Program-made: the position numbers and the translations under genes
In this document: positions 1 through 9,069 of the stretch, in pieces
Numbering within the stretch: the first letter of the stretch is position 1
How the letters are laid out: the number at the start of each line of letters is the position of its first letter
DNA from: Muribaculaceae bacterium
GTDB lineage: Bacteria > Bacteroidota > Bacteroidia > Bacteroidales > Muribaculaceae
Assembly (NCBI GenBank): GCA_017399915.1
Contig: JAFQAS010000058.1
Coordinates: 124,001-188,000 of the forward strand
Direction of reading: 5' to 3'
Length of the DNA stretch: 64,000 bases
The notes under the pieces: generated by a model
What the model saw: the letters and a program-made list of their open reading frames with translations, nothing else
Told to the model about the DNA's origin: nothing
The model's database searches: none

Positions 1-1
1 C

Positions 2-1747
2 CCTGATTTCGCAATCTCACGTATTCGAGAACGTTTAAAATATCCAAAATCATTGTGTAAACTCATTAAGAATTTGGAATTGATTATTATTGATGAGATT
101 TCAATGGTTAGAGCCGATATTATAGACTTTATGGATAAAGTGCTGAGAGTATATTCAGGTAATATGCGAGAACCTTTTGGCGGAAAACAGTTGTTATTGG
201 TTGGCGATGTGTTTCAACTTGAACCGGTTGTTACCGGGGATATGCGTGATGTATTGAAAAAATATTATCAAAATTCTTATTTTTTCAATGCACAAATTTT
301 CAAGGAATTTTCATTGGTGCCAATTGAGCTGAGAAAAATTTATCGTCAAAATGATTCATATTTTATTTCAATGCTTGATCGCATTCGTATGGGCATGGCA
401 ACAACAAATGATGTGGCTGTGTTGAATGCAAAAGTAAAAGAAAATTATGAACCCGATGAAACCAAAATGGTAATGCAATTAGCAACTCGCCGAGATATGG
501 TTGATGCTGTAAACGACGCTCATTTAGAACAATTACCGGCTCAAGAAATTATATATGAAGGATGTATTAAAGGTGATTTTCCTGAAAACTCTTTGCCTAC
601 ATCTAAAGAATTAATACTTAAAACAGGCGCACAAGTTGTATTTATAAAGAATGACCCGGAGCGAAGATGGGTTAATGGGACTCTTGGAAAGGTTTATATT
701 GCAACCGATGACAGAGTAGAGGTAGAACTTGAAAACGGGAATCGTCATGAAGTTGAACCCGAAGTGTGGAGTAATATTGCATATCAATATGATGAGAAAA
801 CTCATCGTGTCATCGAGAAAGAGTTAGGTTCGTTTACTCAATATCCGCTAAAATTGGCATGGGCATTGACCATTCATAAAAGTCAAGGTCTTACATTTAA
901 TAATGTGGTAATTGACATAGGCCGTGGGGCATTTTCAAGTGGGCAATCATATGTGGCATTAAGCCGTTGTACGAGTCTTGAAGGTTTGGTGTTAAAGAGC
1001 TCGATAAATCAGCGTGATATGTTCGTTAACCCATCAATTGTGCAATTTAGTAAAGAGTTTAATAATCCTAACCTGATAAATAGCGCATTACAATGGGCAA
1101 AGGCCGATGATGCATATCAACAAGCATCAGAGGAATTTGAACGAGGGAATTATCGTGAAGCGGTATATCACTTTATTGAAGGAGTAAATTCACGCAATGA
1201 TTTGAATAGAAAAGAGGTGCCTCGATTATTGAGTCGCAAGCTTAGTATTATAACAACTCTAAAGAATGAGATAGAGGATTGTCGTAAAACAATAGAGGCT
1301 CATAAACAACGATTCAGAGAATTAGCTCGTGAGTATGTTTTAATGGGAAATGACTGTCTACAGGAAACGATGGACTATACTCCGGCAATAGCCAATTATA
1401 ATAAAGCGATTTCTATCAGCGAAGATTATATCCCGGCATGGTATGGAAAAGGCATAGCTTTGATGGATGCCGGAGATGATGAAGAAGCAATTATTGCACT
1501 TAAGAAAGTTGTTGAATTAGATAGTGAAAATTTTAATGCACCATTTCAGTTGGGAAATATATATATGAAAAATGATAGCGATTATGAGGCATTAGAATGG
1601 TATTTAATCGCGTTAAAAAATAATGATAAGGAGTATAGCATTCACACTCGATTAGCCGAATTATACGAAAAAATTGGAGATGAAGATCAAGCTGATTTAC
1701 ATCGAAAACTTGCAAAAAAATATCGAGGGCGAACTCGTAGGAAGTAA
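2..1747 (+). CDS. PIF1-like helicase with C-terminal TPRs, 5' end cut by window
   Basis: The frame is open to the left edge, so the Walker A end and the true start lie outside the window. The visible 581 residues begin just before a Walker B motif (IIIDEISMV, visible residues about 25-35). A GDVFQLEPV motif follows at about 70, then TIHKSQGLTF near 290 and SYVALSRCTSLEGLVL near 320, the last two typical of the PIF1/RecD-type superfamily 1B C-terminal core. Residues about 440-575 contain TPR units (for example AWYGKGIALMDAGDDEEAI) and the protein ends in a basic tail. The family unwinds DNA 5' to 3'. The TPR tail suggests a protein-binding role (inference). It is followed by an exported protein with its own promoter. 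Confidence 0.85.
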   Translation, partial: PDFAISRIRERLKYPKSLCKLIKNLELIIIDEISMVRADIIDFMDKVLRVYSGNMREPFGGKQLLLVGDVFQLEPVVTGDMRDVLKKYYQNSYFFNAQIFKEFSLVPIELRKIYRQNDSYFISMLDRIRMGMATTNDVAVLNAKVKENYEPDETKMVMQLATRRDMVDAVNDAHLEQLPAQEIIYEGCIKGDFPENSLPTSKELILKTGAQVVFIKNDPERRWVNGTLGKVYIATDDRVEVELENGNRHEVEPEVWSNIAYQYDEKTHRVIEKELGSFTQYPLKLAWALTIHKSQGLTFNNVVIDIGRGAFSSGQSYVALSRCTSLEGLVLKSSINQRDMFVNPSIVQFSKEFNNPNLINSALQWAKADDAYQQASEEFERGNYREAVYHFIEGVNSRNDLNRKEVPRLLSRKLSIITTLKNEIEDCRKTIEAHKQRFRELAREYVLMGNDCLQETMDYTPAIANYNKAISISEDYIPAWYGKGIALMDAGDDEEAIIALKKVVELDSENFNAPFQLGNIYMKNDSDYEALEWYLIALKNNDKEYSIHTRLAELYEKIGDEDQADLHRKLAKKYRGRTRRK

Positions 1748-1786
1748 AAATAAAATATCTCATATCTCAAAAAAATGAGGAATAAT

Positions 1787-1817
1787 TTTGACTAATAAAA
1801 CATCTGTATTACCTTTG
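1787..1817 (+). promoter_or_regulatory. Bacteroidetes-type promoter of the 1886 gene
   Basis: TTTG at 1787-1790, then 19 nt, then TACCTTTG at 1810-1817. This fits the TTTG/TAnnTTTG consensus of the Bacteroidetes primary sigma factor. It leaves a leader of roughly 65 nt before the ATG at 1886. Confidence 0.7.
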
Positions 1818-1885
1818 TTGTAGTATATATAATATATGAATTATTACAAAGTATAAATTAATAATTGTAATTAAAACGATTTAAG

Positions 1886-2437
1886 ATGAAACAACTAAAA
1901 TTATTTTTAGCATTAGTATTTATAGTGGGTGTGTATTCTACATCATTGGCAAATGAGAATGATTTAGACCCTCGTTTTGATGCTGCATCAAATGGGGCAG
2001 TGGGCAATCCAACTTCGTTATGCAATAGTGTATCTGAGCCTTTTTATCAGTTTATATGTTCTTTTAGAGATGATGAGGATTTTAGAGCAGAGAGGATTGA
2101 TTTAGATGCCGATTTTGAAATAGAAGATTATGTAACAATGGAGGCTACAGATGTTCCTGAAGATAATTCATTTGAATTTTATGAGGAGGCATGGTATATT
2201 GATGTTGAAGATGATAACCCAACATATACATCATTTTCAGCATCTTGGTTTGATGCATCTCGCTCAAGAGTGTGTTATGCACGAGGTGAAGGTTGTGAAG
2301 ATGGTTCAATTGAGGCAGAAGTTATATATATTTTTGAATTTAAAAATGGCCAATGGTTTTTAACAAGCTATTTAGAGGCGGCCTCTGATGAAGACGGTGA
2401 GGAAGAAACCGTAGAAGAAACTGATGACGAGGAGTAA
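1886..2437 (+). CDS. small exported acidic protein, function unknown
   Basis: The 183-residue product starts with a clear signal peptide (hydrophobic residues 5-22, probable cleavage after SLA near residue 23), so it is exported. The mature part is very acidic and ends in an Asp/Glu-rich tail (residues about 165-183). One pair of cysteines (near 46 and 58) and another (near 130 and 136) could form disulfides. The stretch ending IYIFEFKNGQWFLTSYLE resembles the last strands of small secreted alpha/beta domains in Bacteroidetes proteins of unknown function. I do not recognise a named family. It stands alone between a promoter at 1787 and a bidirectional terminator at 2465. Confidence 0.75.
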   Translation: MKQLKLFLALVFIVGVYSTSLANENDLDPRFDAASNGAVGNPTSLCNSVSEPFYQFICSFRDDEDFRAERIDLDADFEIEDYVTMEATDVPEDNSFEFYEEAWYIDVEDDNPTYTSFSASWFDASRSRVCYARGEGCEDGSIEAEVIYIFEFKNGQWFLTSYLEAASDEDGEEETVEETDDEE

Positions 2438-2464
2438 AATAATTACAATAATATTCTAATAATA

Positions 2465-2497
2465 ACAAAGGGAATCTCAATTAGAGATTCCCTTTGT
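2465..2497. terminator. bidirectional terminator hairpin
   Basis: A perfect 14-bp stem (2465-2478 with 2484-2497) closes a 5-nt loop. It sits between the converging genes ending at 2437 (+) and 2517 (-), so it probably serves both. Confidence 0.85.
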
Positions 2498-2516
2498 ATA
2501 TTACGAATTTTTATGA

Positions 2517-3707
2517 TTATCGAGGTAGTACGTTTACTTTGAGTTTATTGTAAGCACGTTCCGCTTTTTCGCGAGCGGCTTCAACCGATTCGTCAATAGC
2601 AAGAATTACACCCATGCGGCGATGCCCTTTGATTTCGGGCTTGCCAAATATGCGCATTTGTACTCCTTCTTCGGCCAATACTTCTTCGAGATTATCCATT
2701 TCAATTTTGTCAGTATCACCTTCTACAACCACAGCACGAGATGCCGATGGTCCATAGAAACGAATGGCGGGAACAGGAAGACCGAGCAAAGCTCGTGCAT
2801 GAAGAGCAAACTCACTCATGTCTTGAGAAATCATTGTAACCATACCGGTATCGTGTGGACGAGGTGAAACTTCGCTGAATATTACTTCATCGCCTTTGAT
2901 AAATAGTTCCACACCAAAGATGCCATATCCACCAAGTGCATCCGTAACTTTCTTCGCAATTTCTTGAGCCGAAGCAAGAGCGTTGTCGGTCATAGGTTGT
3001 GGTTGCCATGAATAGCGGTAGTCTCCATCAATTTGAATGTGACCTACAGGAGCACAGAATGTTGTTCCTGAGCAGCTACGAACAGTTAAAAGTGTTATTT
3101 CGTAGTCAAATTTCACAAATCCTTCAACAATAACGCGACCGGCGCCTGCACGACCACCTTCTTGTGCAATTTTCCATGAATTCTCAATGTCATCGGCAGT
3201 TTTGATGACGCTTTGACCATGACCCGATGAACTCATGATAGGTTTAACTACGCATGGAATTCCTATTTCTTCAACCGCTTTTTTGAATTCTTCATAGTCT
3301 GATGCAAAACGATAAGGAGAAGTAGTTACACCAAGTTCTTCGGCAGCTAAACGGCGAATACCTTCGCGATTCATTGTCAACCATGCTGCATTAGCAGTAG
3401 GGGTTACATTATAACCTTCTGCTTCGAGTTCTTTAAGTACCGGGGTTGCAATTGCTTCAACTTCGGGAATGATATGATCGGGCTTTTCCAATTCAATTAT
3501 TTCACGAAGTTTAGCTCCATCGAGCATATTAAACACATGGCAGCGATGTGCTATTTGCATAGCCGGAGCTCCTGCATATTTATCACAAGCCACAACTTCA
3601 ACGCCATAACGTTGTAGTTCGATAGCAACTTCTTTACCTAATTCACCACTACCTAAAAGTAGCGCTTTGCGACCAACGGGGGTCATCACTGATCCTATTT
3701 TAGCCAT
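2517..3707 (-). CDS. purT: formate-dependent phosphoribosylglycinamide formyltransferase PurT
   Basis: The 396-residue product is full length for PurT, the ATP-grasp enzyme that uses formate and ATP to convert GAR to formyl-GAR in purine synthesis. The N-terminal nucleotide-fold motif [15 protein letters not shown] is at about 16-30. The ATP-grasp core follows ([15 protein letters not shown] near 150, [28 protein letters not shown] near 255-285). The start ATG gives the normal N terminus MAKIGS. It lies 40 bp downstream of the rlmB-like gene on the same strand and may be the last gene of the long dnaN-recN transcript. No separate promoter match or purine riboswitch was seen in front of it. 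Confidence 0.95.
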   Translation of the reverse strand: MAKIGSVMTPVGRKALLLGSGELGKEVAIELQRYGVEVVACDKYAGAPAMQIAHRCHVFNMLDGAKLREIIELEKPDHIIPEVEAIATPVLKELEAEGYNVTPTANAAWLTMNREGIRRLAAEELGVTTSPYRFASDYEEFKKAVEEIGIPCVVKPIMSSSGHGQSVIKTADDIENSWKIAQEGGRAGAGRVIVEGFVKFDYEITLLTVRSCSGTTFCAPVGHIQIDGDYRYSWQPQPMTDNALASAQEIAKKVTDALGGYGIFGVELFIKGDEVIFSEVSPRPHDTGMVTMISQDMSEFALHARALLGLPVPAIRFYGPSASRAVVVEGDTDKIEMDNLEEVLAEEGVQMRIFGKPEIKGHRRMGVILAIDESVEAAREKAERAYNKLKVNVLPR

Positions 3708-3747
3708 AATAACGTGTAATTTATGTATTGTTTATATTAGTTTATTT

Positions 3748-4503
3748 TTATTCAACATTCATATCTGCAGCCAATCGTTGGCGAACAACTTCATACATCA
3801 TAACACCGGCAGCTACTGAAACATTAAGCGAACCAATGTTGCCGAATTGTGGGATTGAAACCATTGTGTCGCATAGACGAAGCACTTCGGGCGAAATTCC
3901 GGTGTCTTCAGCTCCCATCACAATTGCTACCGGTCCGGTATAGTCGGCTTGAGTATATGTTATTTGTGCTTTTTCTGAAGCTGCTACAATTTGATAGCCG
4001 TTATCTTTGAGAAATCTAATTGCCGATACCACATTTTTTTCGCGACACACCGGTAGATAATGTAATGCACCTGCCGAGGTCTTTACGGCATCGGCATTAA
4101 CTATGACACTACCTCTTTCGGGAATAACGATAGCATTTGCTCCCACGCATTCGCATGTGCGCGAAATCGCTCCAAAGTTACGAACATCAGTAATACCGTC
4201 GAGTACAACAACAAATGGAAGCATTCCTTCTTCGTAAACTTGAGGTACGAGATTTTCGAGAGAATGATATGTTACCGCCGACAAAATTGCAATAACTCCT
4301 TGATGATTTTTGCGGGTTATTTTATTGATTCGTTCGATGGGGACTCGTTGTGTAACAATGTTATATTCACGAATTAAATCAAGAAGTTCTCCAACTAATT
4401 CTCCTTGAAGATCTTTTTTTATGAGAATTTTATCAATGTCTTTTCCTGCTTCGATGGCTTCCATCACAGCACGAATTCCAAATATATATTCGTTTCGTTC
4501 CAT
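3748..4503 (-). CDS. rlmB: TrmH/SpoU-family rRNA 2'-O-methyltransferase, RlmB-like
   Basis: The 251-residue product has an N-terminal substrate-binding domain starting at the typical YIFGIRAVMEAI (about 6-17), followed by the knotted SPOUT domain. The three SpoU motifs are visible: GITDVRNFGAISRT (about 104-117), VMGAEDTGIS (about 195-204) and IPQFGNIGSLNVSVAAG (about 217-233). RlmB methylates the 2'-hydroxyl of G2251 in 23S rRNA. SpoU paralogues are similar, so the exact target is inferred from length and domain order. It starts 10 bp after the recN stop, in the same operon. Confidence 0.88.
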   Translation of the reverse strand: MERNEYIFGIRAVMEAIEAGKDIDKILIKKDLQGELVGELLDLIREYNIVTQRVPIERINKITRKNHQGVIAILSAVTYHSLENLVPQVYEEGMLPFVVVLDGITDVRNFGAISRTCECVGANAIVIPERGSVIVNADAVKTSAGALHYLPVCREKNVVSAIRFLKDNGYQIVAASEKAQITYTQADYTGPVAIVMGAEDTGISPEVLRLCDTMVSIPQFGNIGSLNVSVAAGVMMYEVVRQRLAADMNVE

Positions 4504-4513
4504 ATGTCTGACC

Positions 4514-6178
4514 TTATTTTAGTTTTAATAAACTGCGAGCATTAGCACGTGCAGCATCATCTACTTTAGACCCACTAAGCATAATTGCCAATTCATCTAT
4601 TCGCTCATTATCATTGAGTTGGCGTATTCTTGTTTGGGTTGTTTTTTCATCATCTTCTTTATATACTTTATAATGTGAAGATCCTTTTGCCGCCACTTGT
4701 GGGAGATGGGTTATTGCAATAACTTGTATGTTTTTAGCAATGTTTTGCATCATATCACCCATGCGATTAGCAACATCTCCCGATACTCCGGTATCTACTT
4801 CATCAAAGATGATTGAAGGTAAATGCATCTTGTCGGCAATGATTGATTTTATAGATAGCATCAAACGCGAAATTTCACCACCGGAGGCTGTGCCATCAAC
4901 CGGCATAAGTGGTTGATTCTTATTGAAGGCAAATAAAAATTCAACGTTATCAATGCCATTGTGTTGCAGGGTTGAAGTGTTGCTTACCTTAATGTCGCAT
5001 TGAAGGTTTTTCATGCCTAATGGCATAGCTTTCTCTTTTAGTGTTAATGCAAATTTCTTAGCCTCTTCTTTACGGGCAATAGAGATTTTTTTTGCGATTT
5101 CAAGGGCATGAAGTTGAGCTTGTTTTGCATCATGCTCAAGTTGTTTTATTGTATCATCACTATTTTCAAGTGCATTAAGTTTTTCTTTCAAGTCTTCACG
5201 AATAGCAATTAATTCCTCAACACTATCTACATTATGTCGTCGTTGTAGTGTGTATATGTCACTTAATTGTTGTTCTATATCTTCGAGTGATTGTGGATCA
5301 GCCGATAAATTGGCATCATATGATGCAAGAGTGTCAGCTATATCTTGAATTTCAATTCGAGCCGATTCTAATCTTGCTGTTAGAGAGTCAGCGTCATCGA
5401 AAATGTTATTTAGCTCGCTGCAATTCTCTTCTGCAATTTTAAGTGAAGATAGCGCATTGCCGTTTTCTGTAGATAATGCCGAAAGAATATTGCTTAAGCG
5501 TCGTTTAATTTCTGTCATATTGCTAAGCAATTCGCGCTCTTTTTCAAGCTCCGCTTGCTCTCCGGCAACAAGATGCATTTCATCGAGATGTTTAAGTTGA
5601 AAACGCATAAATTCTTCATCGGAATTGTTTTTATTGATTAATTCACGCATTGATTTCAACTTTTTTAAGGCCTCACGAAATGCATTGTATCTGATGCTAT
5701 ATTCTTTTAATAAAGAATCATTCTTTGCCAAGCTATCAATAATCGTAAGTTGAAATTCGGGCAAAGATATGAGCCTGTTTTGGTGCTGAGAATGAATATC
5801 TACAAGCTGTGTCGCTATTAATTGTAATTGAGATAATGATACCGGGGTGTCATTGACAAATGCACGTGAGCGTCCCGACGGAGAAATTTCTCGTCTGAGA
5901 ATACATTGGCAATCGTCCCAATCTATATCGTTTTCGTTGCAAAATGATTTAAGAGAAAGAAAGTGGGAGACATTAAAAATAGCTTCAATAATTGATTTCT
6001 TTTCTTTATCGCGAACTACCTTAGTGTCGGCTCTGCCTCCGAGTATTAGCGATAATGCTCCGAGCATGATAGATTTTCCTGCGCCTGTTTCTCCGGTAAT
6101 AATATTTAGCCCATGATGAAAGTCGATGTCGATATTATCGATTAGAGCGTAGTTTGAGATGTGAAGAGACTCTATCAT
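4514..6178 (-). CDS. recN: DNA repair ATPase RecN
   Basis: The 554-residue product is an SMC-like protein of normal RecN length. It has the N-terminal LHISNYALIDNIDIDF and Walker A GETGAGKS (about 30-37), a central coiled coil (about 150-370), the ABC signature TASGGEISRLMLSIK (about 425-440) and Walker B SIIFDEVDTGVSGDVANRM (about 455-473). RecN acts in double-strand break repair with RecA by holding DNA ends. It follows the PorD-like gene with a 12-bp gap and belongs to the dnaN operon, a Bacteroidetes arrangement. Confidence 0.95.
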   Translation of the reverse strand: MIESLHISNYALIDNIDIDFHHGLNIITGETGAGKSIMLGALSLILGGRADTKVVRDKEKKSIIEAIFNVSHFLSLKSFCNENDIDWDDCQCILRREISPSGRSRAFVNDTPVSLSQLQLIATQLVDIHSQHQNRLISLPEFQLTIIDSLAKNDSLLKEYSIRYNAFREALKKLKSMRELINKNNSDEEFMRFQLKHLDEMHLVAGEQAELEKERELLSNMTEIKRRLSNILSALSTENGNALSSLKIAEENCSELNNIFDDADSLTARLESARIEIQDIADTLASYDANLSADPQSLEDIEQQLSDIYTLQRRHNVDSVEELIAIREDLKEKLNALENSDDTIKQLEHDAKQAQLHALEIAKKISIARKEEAKKFALTLKEKAMPLGMKNLQCDIKVSNTSTLQHNGIDNVEFLFAFNKNQPLMPVDGTASGGEISRLMLSIKSIIADKMHLPSIIFDEVDTGVSGDVANRMGDMMQNIAKNIQVIAITHLPQVAAKGSSHYKVYKEDDEKTTQTRIRQLNDNERIDELAIMLSGSKVDDAARANARSLLKLK

Positions 6179-6190
6179 AGCATTATCGAA

Positions 6191-7108
6191 CTATTTATTT
6201 GTGCCGTTTTTTATTTTAGTTACGCGGTCATTTTCAGTAGGATATAGAGTTGACAAAATCTCATAAGCATTGTCACGCTCAGTTTGTGATGATTTAGTGT
6301 ATAGATTTACTAATTCATCAAGTTTTGAATCTTTAAAAATAGATAATGCAACCGACATTGGGGCTACATCATATATCTTTTTTAAGTAATTGAGTGTAGA
6401 ACTTATTTTAGCTCTACCTTTATCGGGACTCAATACCATTTCATCGAGACCTAAGCGATGGTATTCATATATGAGAGTGCGAATTATTGATGTGTTAGGC
6501 TCGGTGTATGATGCTAACACTGATGGGCGATTTTTAGTGTCTTCAAAAGCTTTCCACCCACTTTCGCCCGATGATTGTGCCATTTGCACTACATTTTGGG
6601 CTTTTTCATAATATGGGTCGCCTCCGTTTAATGCGAAAGAATCGAAATCAACAGCAATAATTAGATATGCATAGAAATTAAGAATTGCTGTGAGATTACT
6701 CTCCATATTATTTTCAGAGTAAATTAGAGGTTCATTCTCTTGATATGAAAATTCAATCTTGGTATCTTTAAAATTGATAAGGGTAGTGGTATATGTGCTA
6801 TTGTATACCGGACGAGATGCTTGTATTTGAAGGTCCCCAATCATTGTGTTGTCATTATATTCCTTAATGGTAAAGAATAATCGACAATCAATTTTTTCAT
6901 TAGCACTAAATTGAGCATTTGAAAATTTAGTAGTATTCATATACTCATTTATTGCACCCTTTAGAGTCTCAAAAACTTGTTTGTTTGCATTTTGAATTTG
7001 GTCGGCATTTATTTCAACTTGACAATTTAATTCTTGCCCCTTCACATTAAAAGACAATGAAAGGAGAATGCAACCAATTAAAATAATATGTCGAAACATT
7101 TTACTCAT
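6191..7108 (-). CDS. porD: PorD-like (DUF4835) exported protein
   Basis: The 305-residue product carries a signal peptide (hydrophobic residues 7-22, ending NVKGQ) followed by ELNCQVEINADQIQNANKQV, the usual N terminus of DUF4835 proteins. Typical internal motifs are DFDSFALNGGDPYYEKAQ near 155-172 and YHRLGLDEM near 217. PorD is required for type IX secretion and gliding in Flavobacterium relatives, and DUF4835 genes sit between coaBC and recN across Bacteroidetes, exactly as here. The start overlaps the coaBC stop in an ATGA (7105-7108), indicating translational coupling. The precise biochemical role of the family is not established. Confidence 0.88.
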   Translation of the reverse strand: MSKMFRHIILIGCILLSLSFNVKGQELNCQVEINADQIQNANKQVFETLKGAINEYMNTTKFSNAQFSANEKIDCRLFFTIKEYNDNTMIGDLQIQASRPVYNSTYTTTLINFKDTKIEFSYQENEPLIYSENNMESNLTAILNFYAYLIIAVDFDSFALNGGDPYYEKAQNVVQMAQSSGESGWKAFEDTKNRPSVLASYTEPNTSIIRTLIYEYHRLGLDEMVLSPDKGRAKISSTLNYLKKIYDVAPMSVALSIFKDSKLDELVNLYTKSSQTERDNAYEILSTLYPTENDRVTKIKNGTNK

Positions 7109-8298
7109 TTAATGATATATTCTATAATGTCTTTTGCGACTTCGTTTTTTGATTTAAGTGGATATGTTGTTTTATTTCCCTCGCAATCAAAAATAGTGAT
7201 TTTGTTTGTGTCAGTACCAAAACCGGCTCCTTTGTCTTGTAGCGAGTTTAATACAATCATGTCAAGGTTTTTGCGTTTTAGTTTTTCAACAGCATTCACT
7301 TCTTCGTTGTTAGTTTCTAACGCAAAACCTATTAATTTTTGTTTTGGGGTTTTAATTTCGCCCAAAGATGCAGCAATATCGGGATTTTTTGTCAATTTAA
7401 TCACCGGTATCTCATCTTTCTCGCGTTTAATTTTATTTTCGGCACATTCTACCGGAGCATAGTCGGCAACAGCAGCGCTCATTATAGCATATTCGCATTG
7501 AGGGAAAATCTTAAGACATTCTTTATGCATATCGCGCGCTGATTCAACTTTAATTACATTTATATTAGGCGAATTTGTCGAAATCGATACCGGTCCACTA
7601 ACAATTGTTACTTCGGCACCGCGACGAGCAGCTTCTTCGGCAATTGCATACCCCATTTTTCCTGAAGAGTAGTTGCCGATAAATCTCACCGGGTCTATCT
7701 TTTCATAAGTAGGACCGGCAGTAATCAATACTTTCTTGCCACTAAGATCTTGCGATGAAGCGAAGAAATTCTTTAAATATTCAAAAATCCCTTCTGGTTC
7801 TTCCATACGACCTTTGCCAATAAGGTGACTTGCTAATTCTCCCTCAGCCGGTTCTATGATGTGATTGCCGTAGCTTTTTAATAATTCAATGTTGCGTTTA
7901 GTTGATGGGTGAGCCATCATGTCAAGATCCATTGCTGGAGCAATAAACACAGGAGCCTTAGCCGATAGGTAGGTGGTTATTAGCATATTATCGGCAACCC
8001 CATTTGCCATTTTAGCTATAGAAGAAGCCGTGGCAGGAGCGATGACCATTGCATCGGCCCATAAACCAAGGTCAACATGACTATGCCATTCTCCGCTATT
8101 CGCTGTGAAAAACTCGCTTACAACAGGTTTGCCACTGAGAGCCGATAGTGTTACAGGGGTGATAAACTCTTTCCCCGAGGGAGTAATTACAACTTGCACT
8201 TCAGCTCCGGCTTTAATGAATAGTCGCAATAGTGATACTGATTTATAAGCAGCAATACCACCGGTTATGCCTAATATGATATGTTTGCCTTTCAGCAT
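7105..8298 (-). CDS. coaBC: bifunctional phosphopantothenoylcysteine decarboxylase/synthase CoaBC
   Basis: The 397-residue product is the standard CoaBC fusion, which makes 4'-phosphopantetheine from phosphopantothenate, cysteine and CTP in CoA synthesis. The CoaC flavoprotein half (about 1-185) has GKHIILGITGGIAAYKS, the catalytic-His region GEWHSHVDLG (near 70) and PAMDLDMM (near 120). The CoaB half (from about 190) starts KKVLITAGPTYEKIDPVRF and contains SSGKMG and KIKREKDEIPVIKL. The gene overlaps the upstream exonuclease by 7 bp and the downstream porD by 4 bp. Confidence 0.95.
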   Translation of the reverse strand: MLKGKHIILGITGGIAAYKSVSLLRLFIKAGAEVQVVITPSGKEFITPVTLSALSGKPVVSEFFTANSGEWHSHVDLGLWADAMVIAPATASSIAKMANGVADNMLITTYLSAKAPVFIAPAMDLDMMAHPSTKRNIELLKSYGNHIIEPAEGELASHLIGKGRMEEPEGIFEYLKNFFASSQDLSGKKVLITAGPTYEKIDPVRFIGNYSSGKMGYAIAEEAARRGAEVTIVSGPVSISTNSPNINVIKVESARDMHKECLKIFPQCEYAIMSAAVADYAPVECAENKIKREKDEIPVIKLTKNPDIAASLGEIKTPKQKLIGFALETNNEEVNAVEKLKRKNLDMIVLNSLQDKGAGFGTDTNKITIFDCEGNKTTYPLKSKNEVAKDIIEYIIK

Positions 8299-9059
8299 TG
8301 TTTTGAGCGTAATTTAATGTTTGTAAATACGTCTTTTGTGTTTTGAGGAAAGTCTCCTTGCATAATCCAGCTATAGTAGCCAATGTCTTTTTTAAGAACA
8401 TCTTCTACGAGTTGACCTTTGTATTTACCGAAGTTTATGACTTCCTGGCGATTTTCATTGTAAATCACACGGCCGGCTAAATCTACATTTCGGTTTTGTG
8501 AAGAAAAATCAGATAGGGCTTCCATGTCGTTAGGAAGATCTTCATACATATCGAGCTGAGCTTTCAAAACTTCATATGTTGCGCGAGTGTCGTGAAGTGC
8601 AGAGTGAGCTCCCTCAAGATCTTTTCCGCAATAGAATTTATAGGCCGCAACAAGAGTGCGTTGCTCTTTTTTGTGGAAAATTGTTTGCACATCAATAAAA
8701 CGAGGTTTGGTGAAGTCAAATTTTACTCCTACGCGTTGAAATTCTTGATCGAGCATCGGAATGTCAAAGCGATTTGAGTTAAAACCGGCAATATCGCAAC
8801 CCAAAAAACTTTGAGCAAGGTCTTTGGCGATTTCCTTAAATGTGCGACAATTTGCAACATCTTCATCAGTGATATGATGTACGGCTGTGGCTTCGGCAGG
8901 AATAGGCATTTCGGGATTTATGCGCAATGTGCGTTCTTTTTCTTCGCCATTGGGCATAATCTTAATCATAGATATCTCAACGATACGATCGGTTGTGATA
9001 TTTGTACCGGTCGTTTCGAGGTCAAAAAATATAATTGGTTTTTTGAGATTTAATTCCAT
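8292..9059 (-). CDS. DnaQ-like DEDDh 3'-5' exonuclease
   Basis: The 255-residue product has the four DEDDh exonuclease motifs: FFDLETTG (residues 11-18), GFNSNRFDIPMLDQEF (about 96-111), and HSALHDTRATYEVL (about 146-159), which carries the catalytic His and Asp. A C-terminal segment (about 200-255, FGKYKGQLVEDVL...YYSWIMQGDFP) matches the small domain often appended to Bacteroidetes exonucleases of this type. It lies next to dnaN, and a proofreading or repair nuclease working with the sliding clamp is plausible (inference). It is much smaller than a full PolC, and I cannot say whether it is the replicative epsilon subunit. Confidence 0.9.
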   Translation of the reverse strand: MELNLKKPIIFFDLETTGTNITTDRIVEISMIKIMPNGEEKERTLRINPEMPIPAEATAVHHITDEDVANCRTFKEIAKDLAQSFLGCDIAGFNSNRFDIPMLDQEFQRVGVKFDFTKPRFIDVQTIFHKKEQRTLVAAYKFYCGKDLEGAHSALHDTRATYEVLKAQLDMYEDLPNDMEALSDFSSQNRNVDLAGRVIYNENRQEVINFGKYKGQLVEDVLKKDIGYYSWIMQGDFPQNTKDVFTNIKLRSKQC

Positions 9060-9069
9060 TATGATTTAA

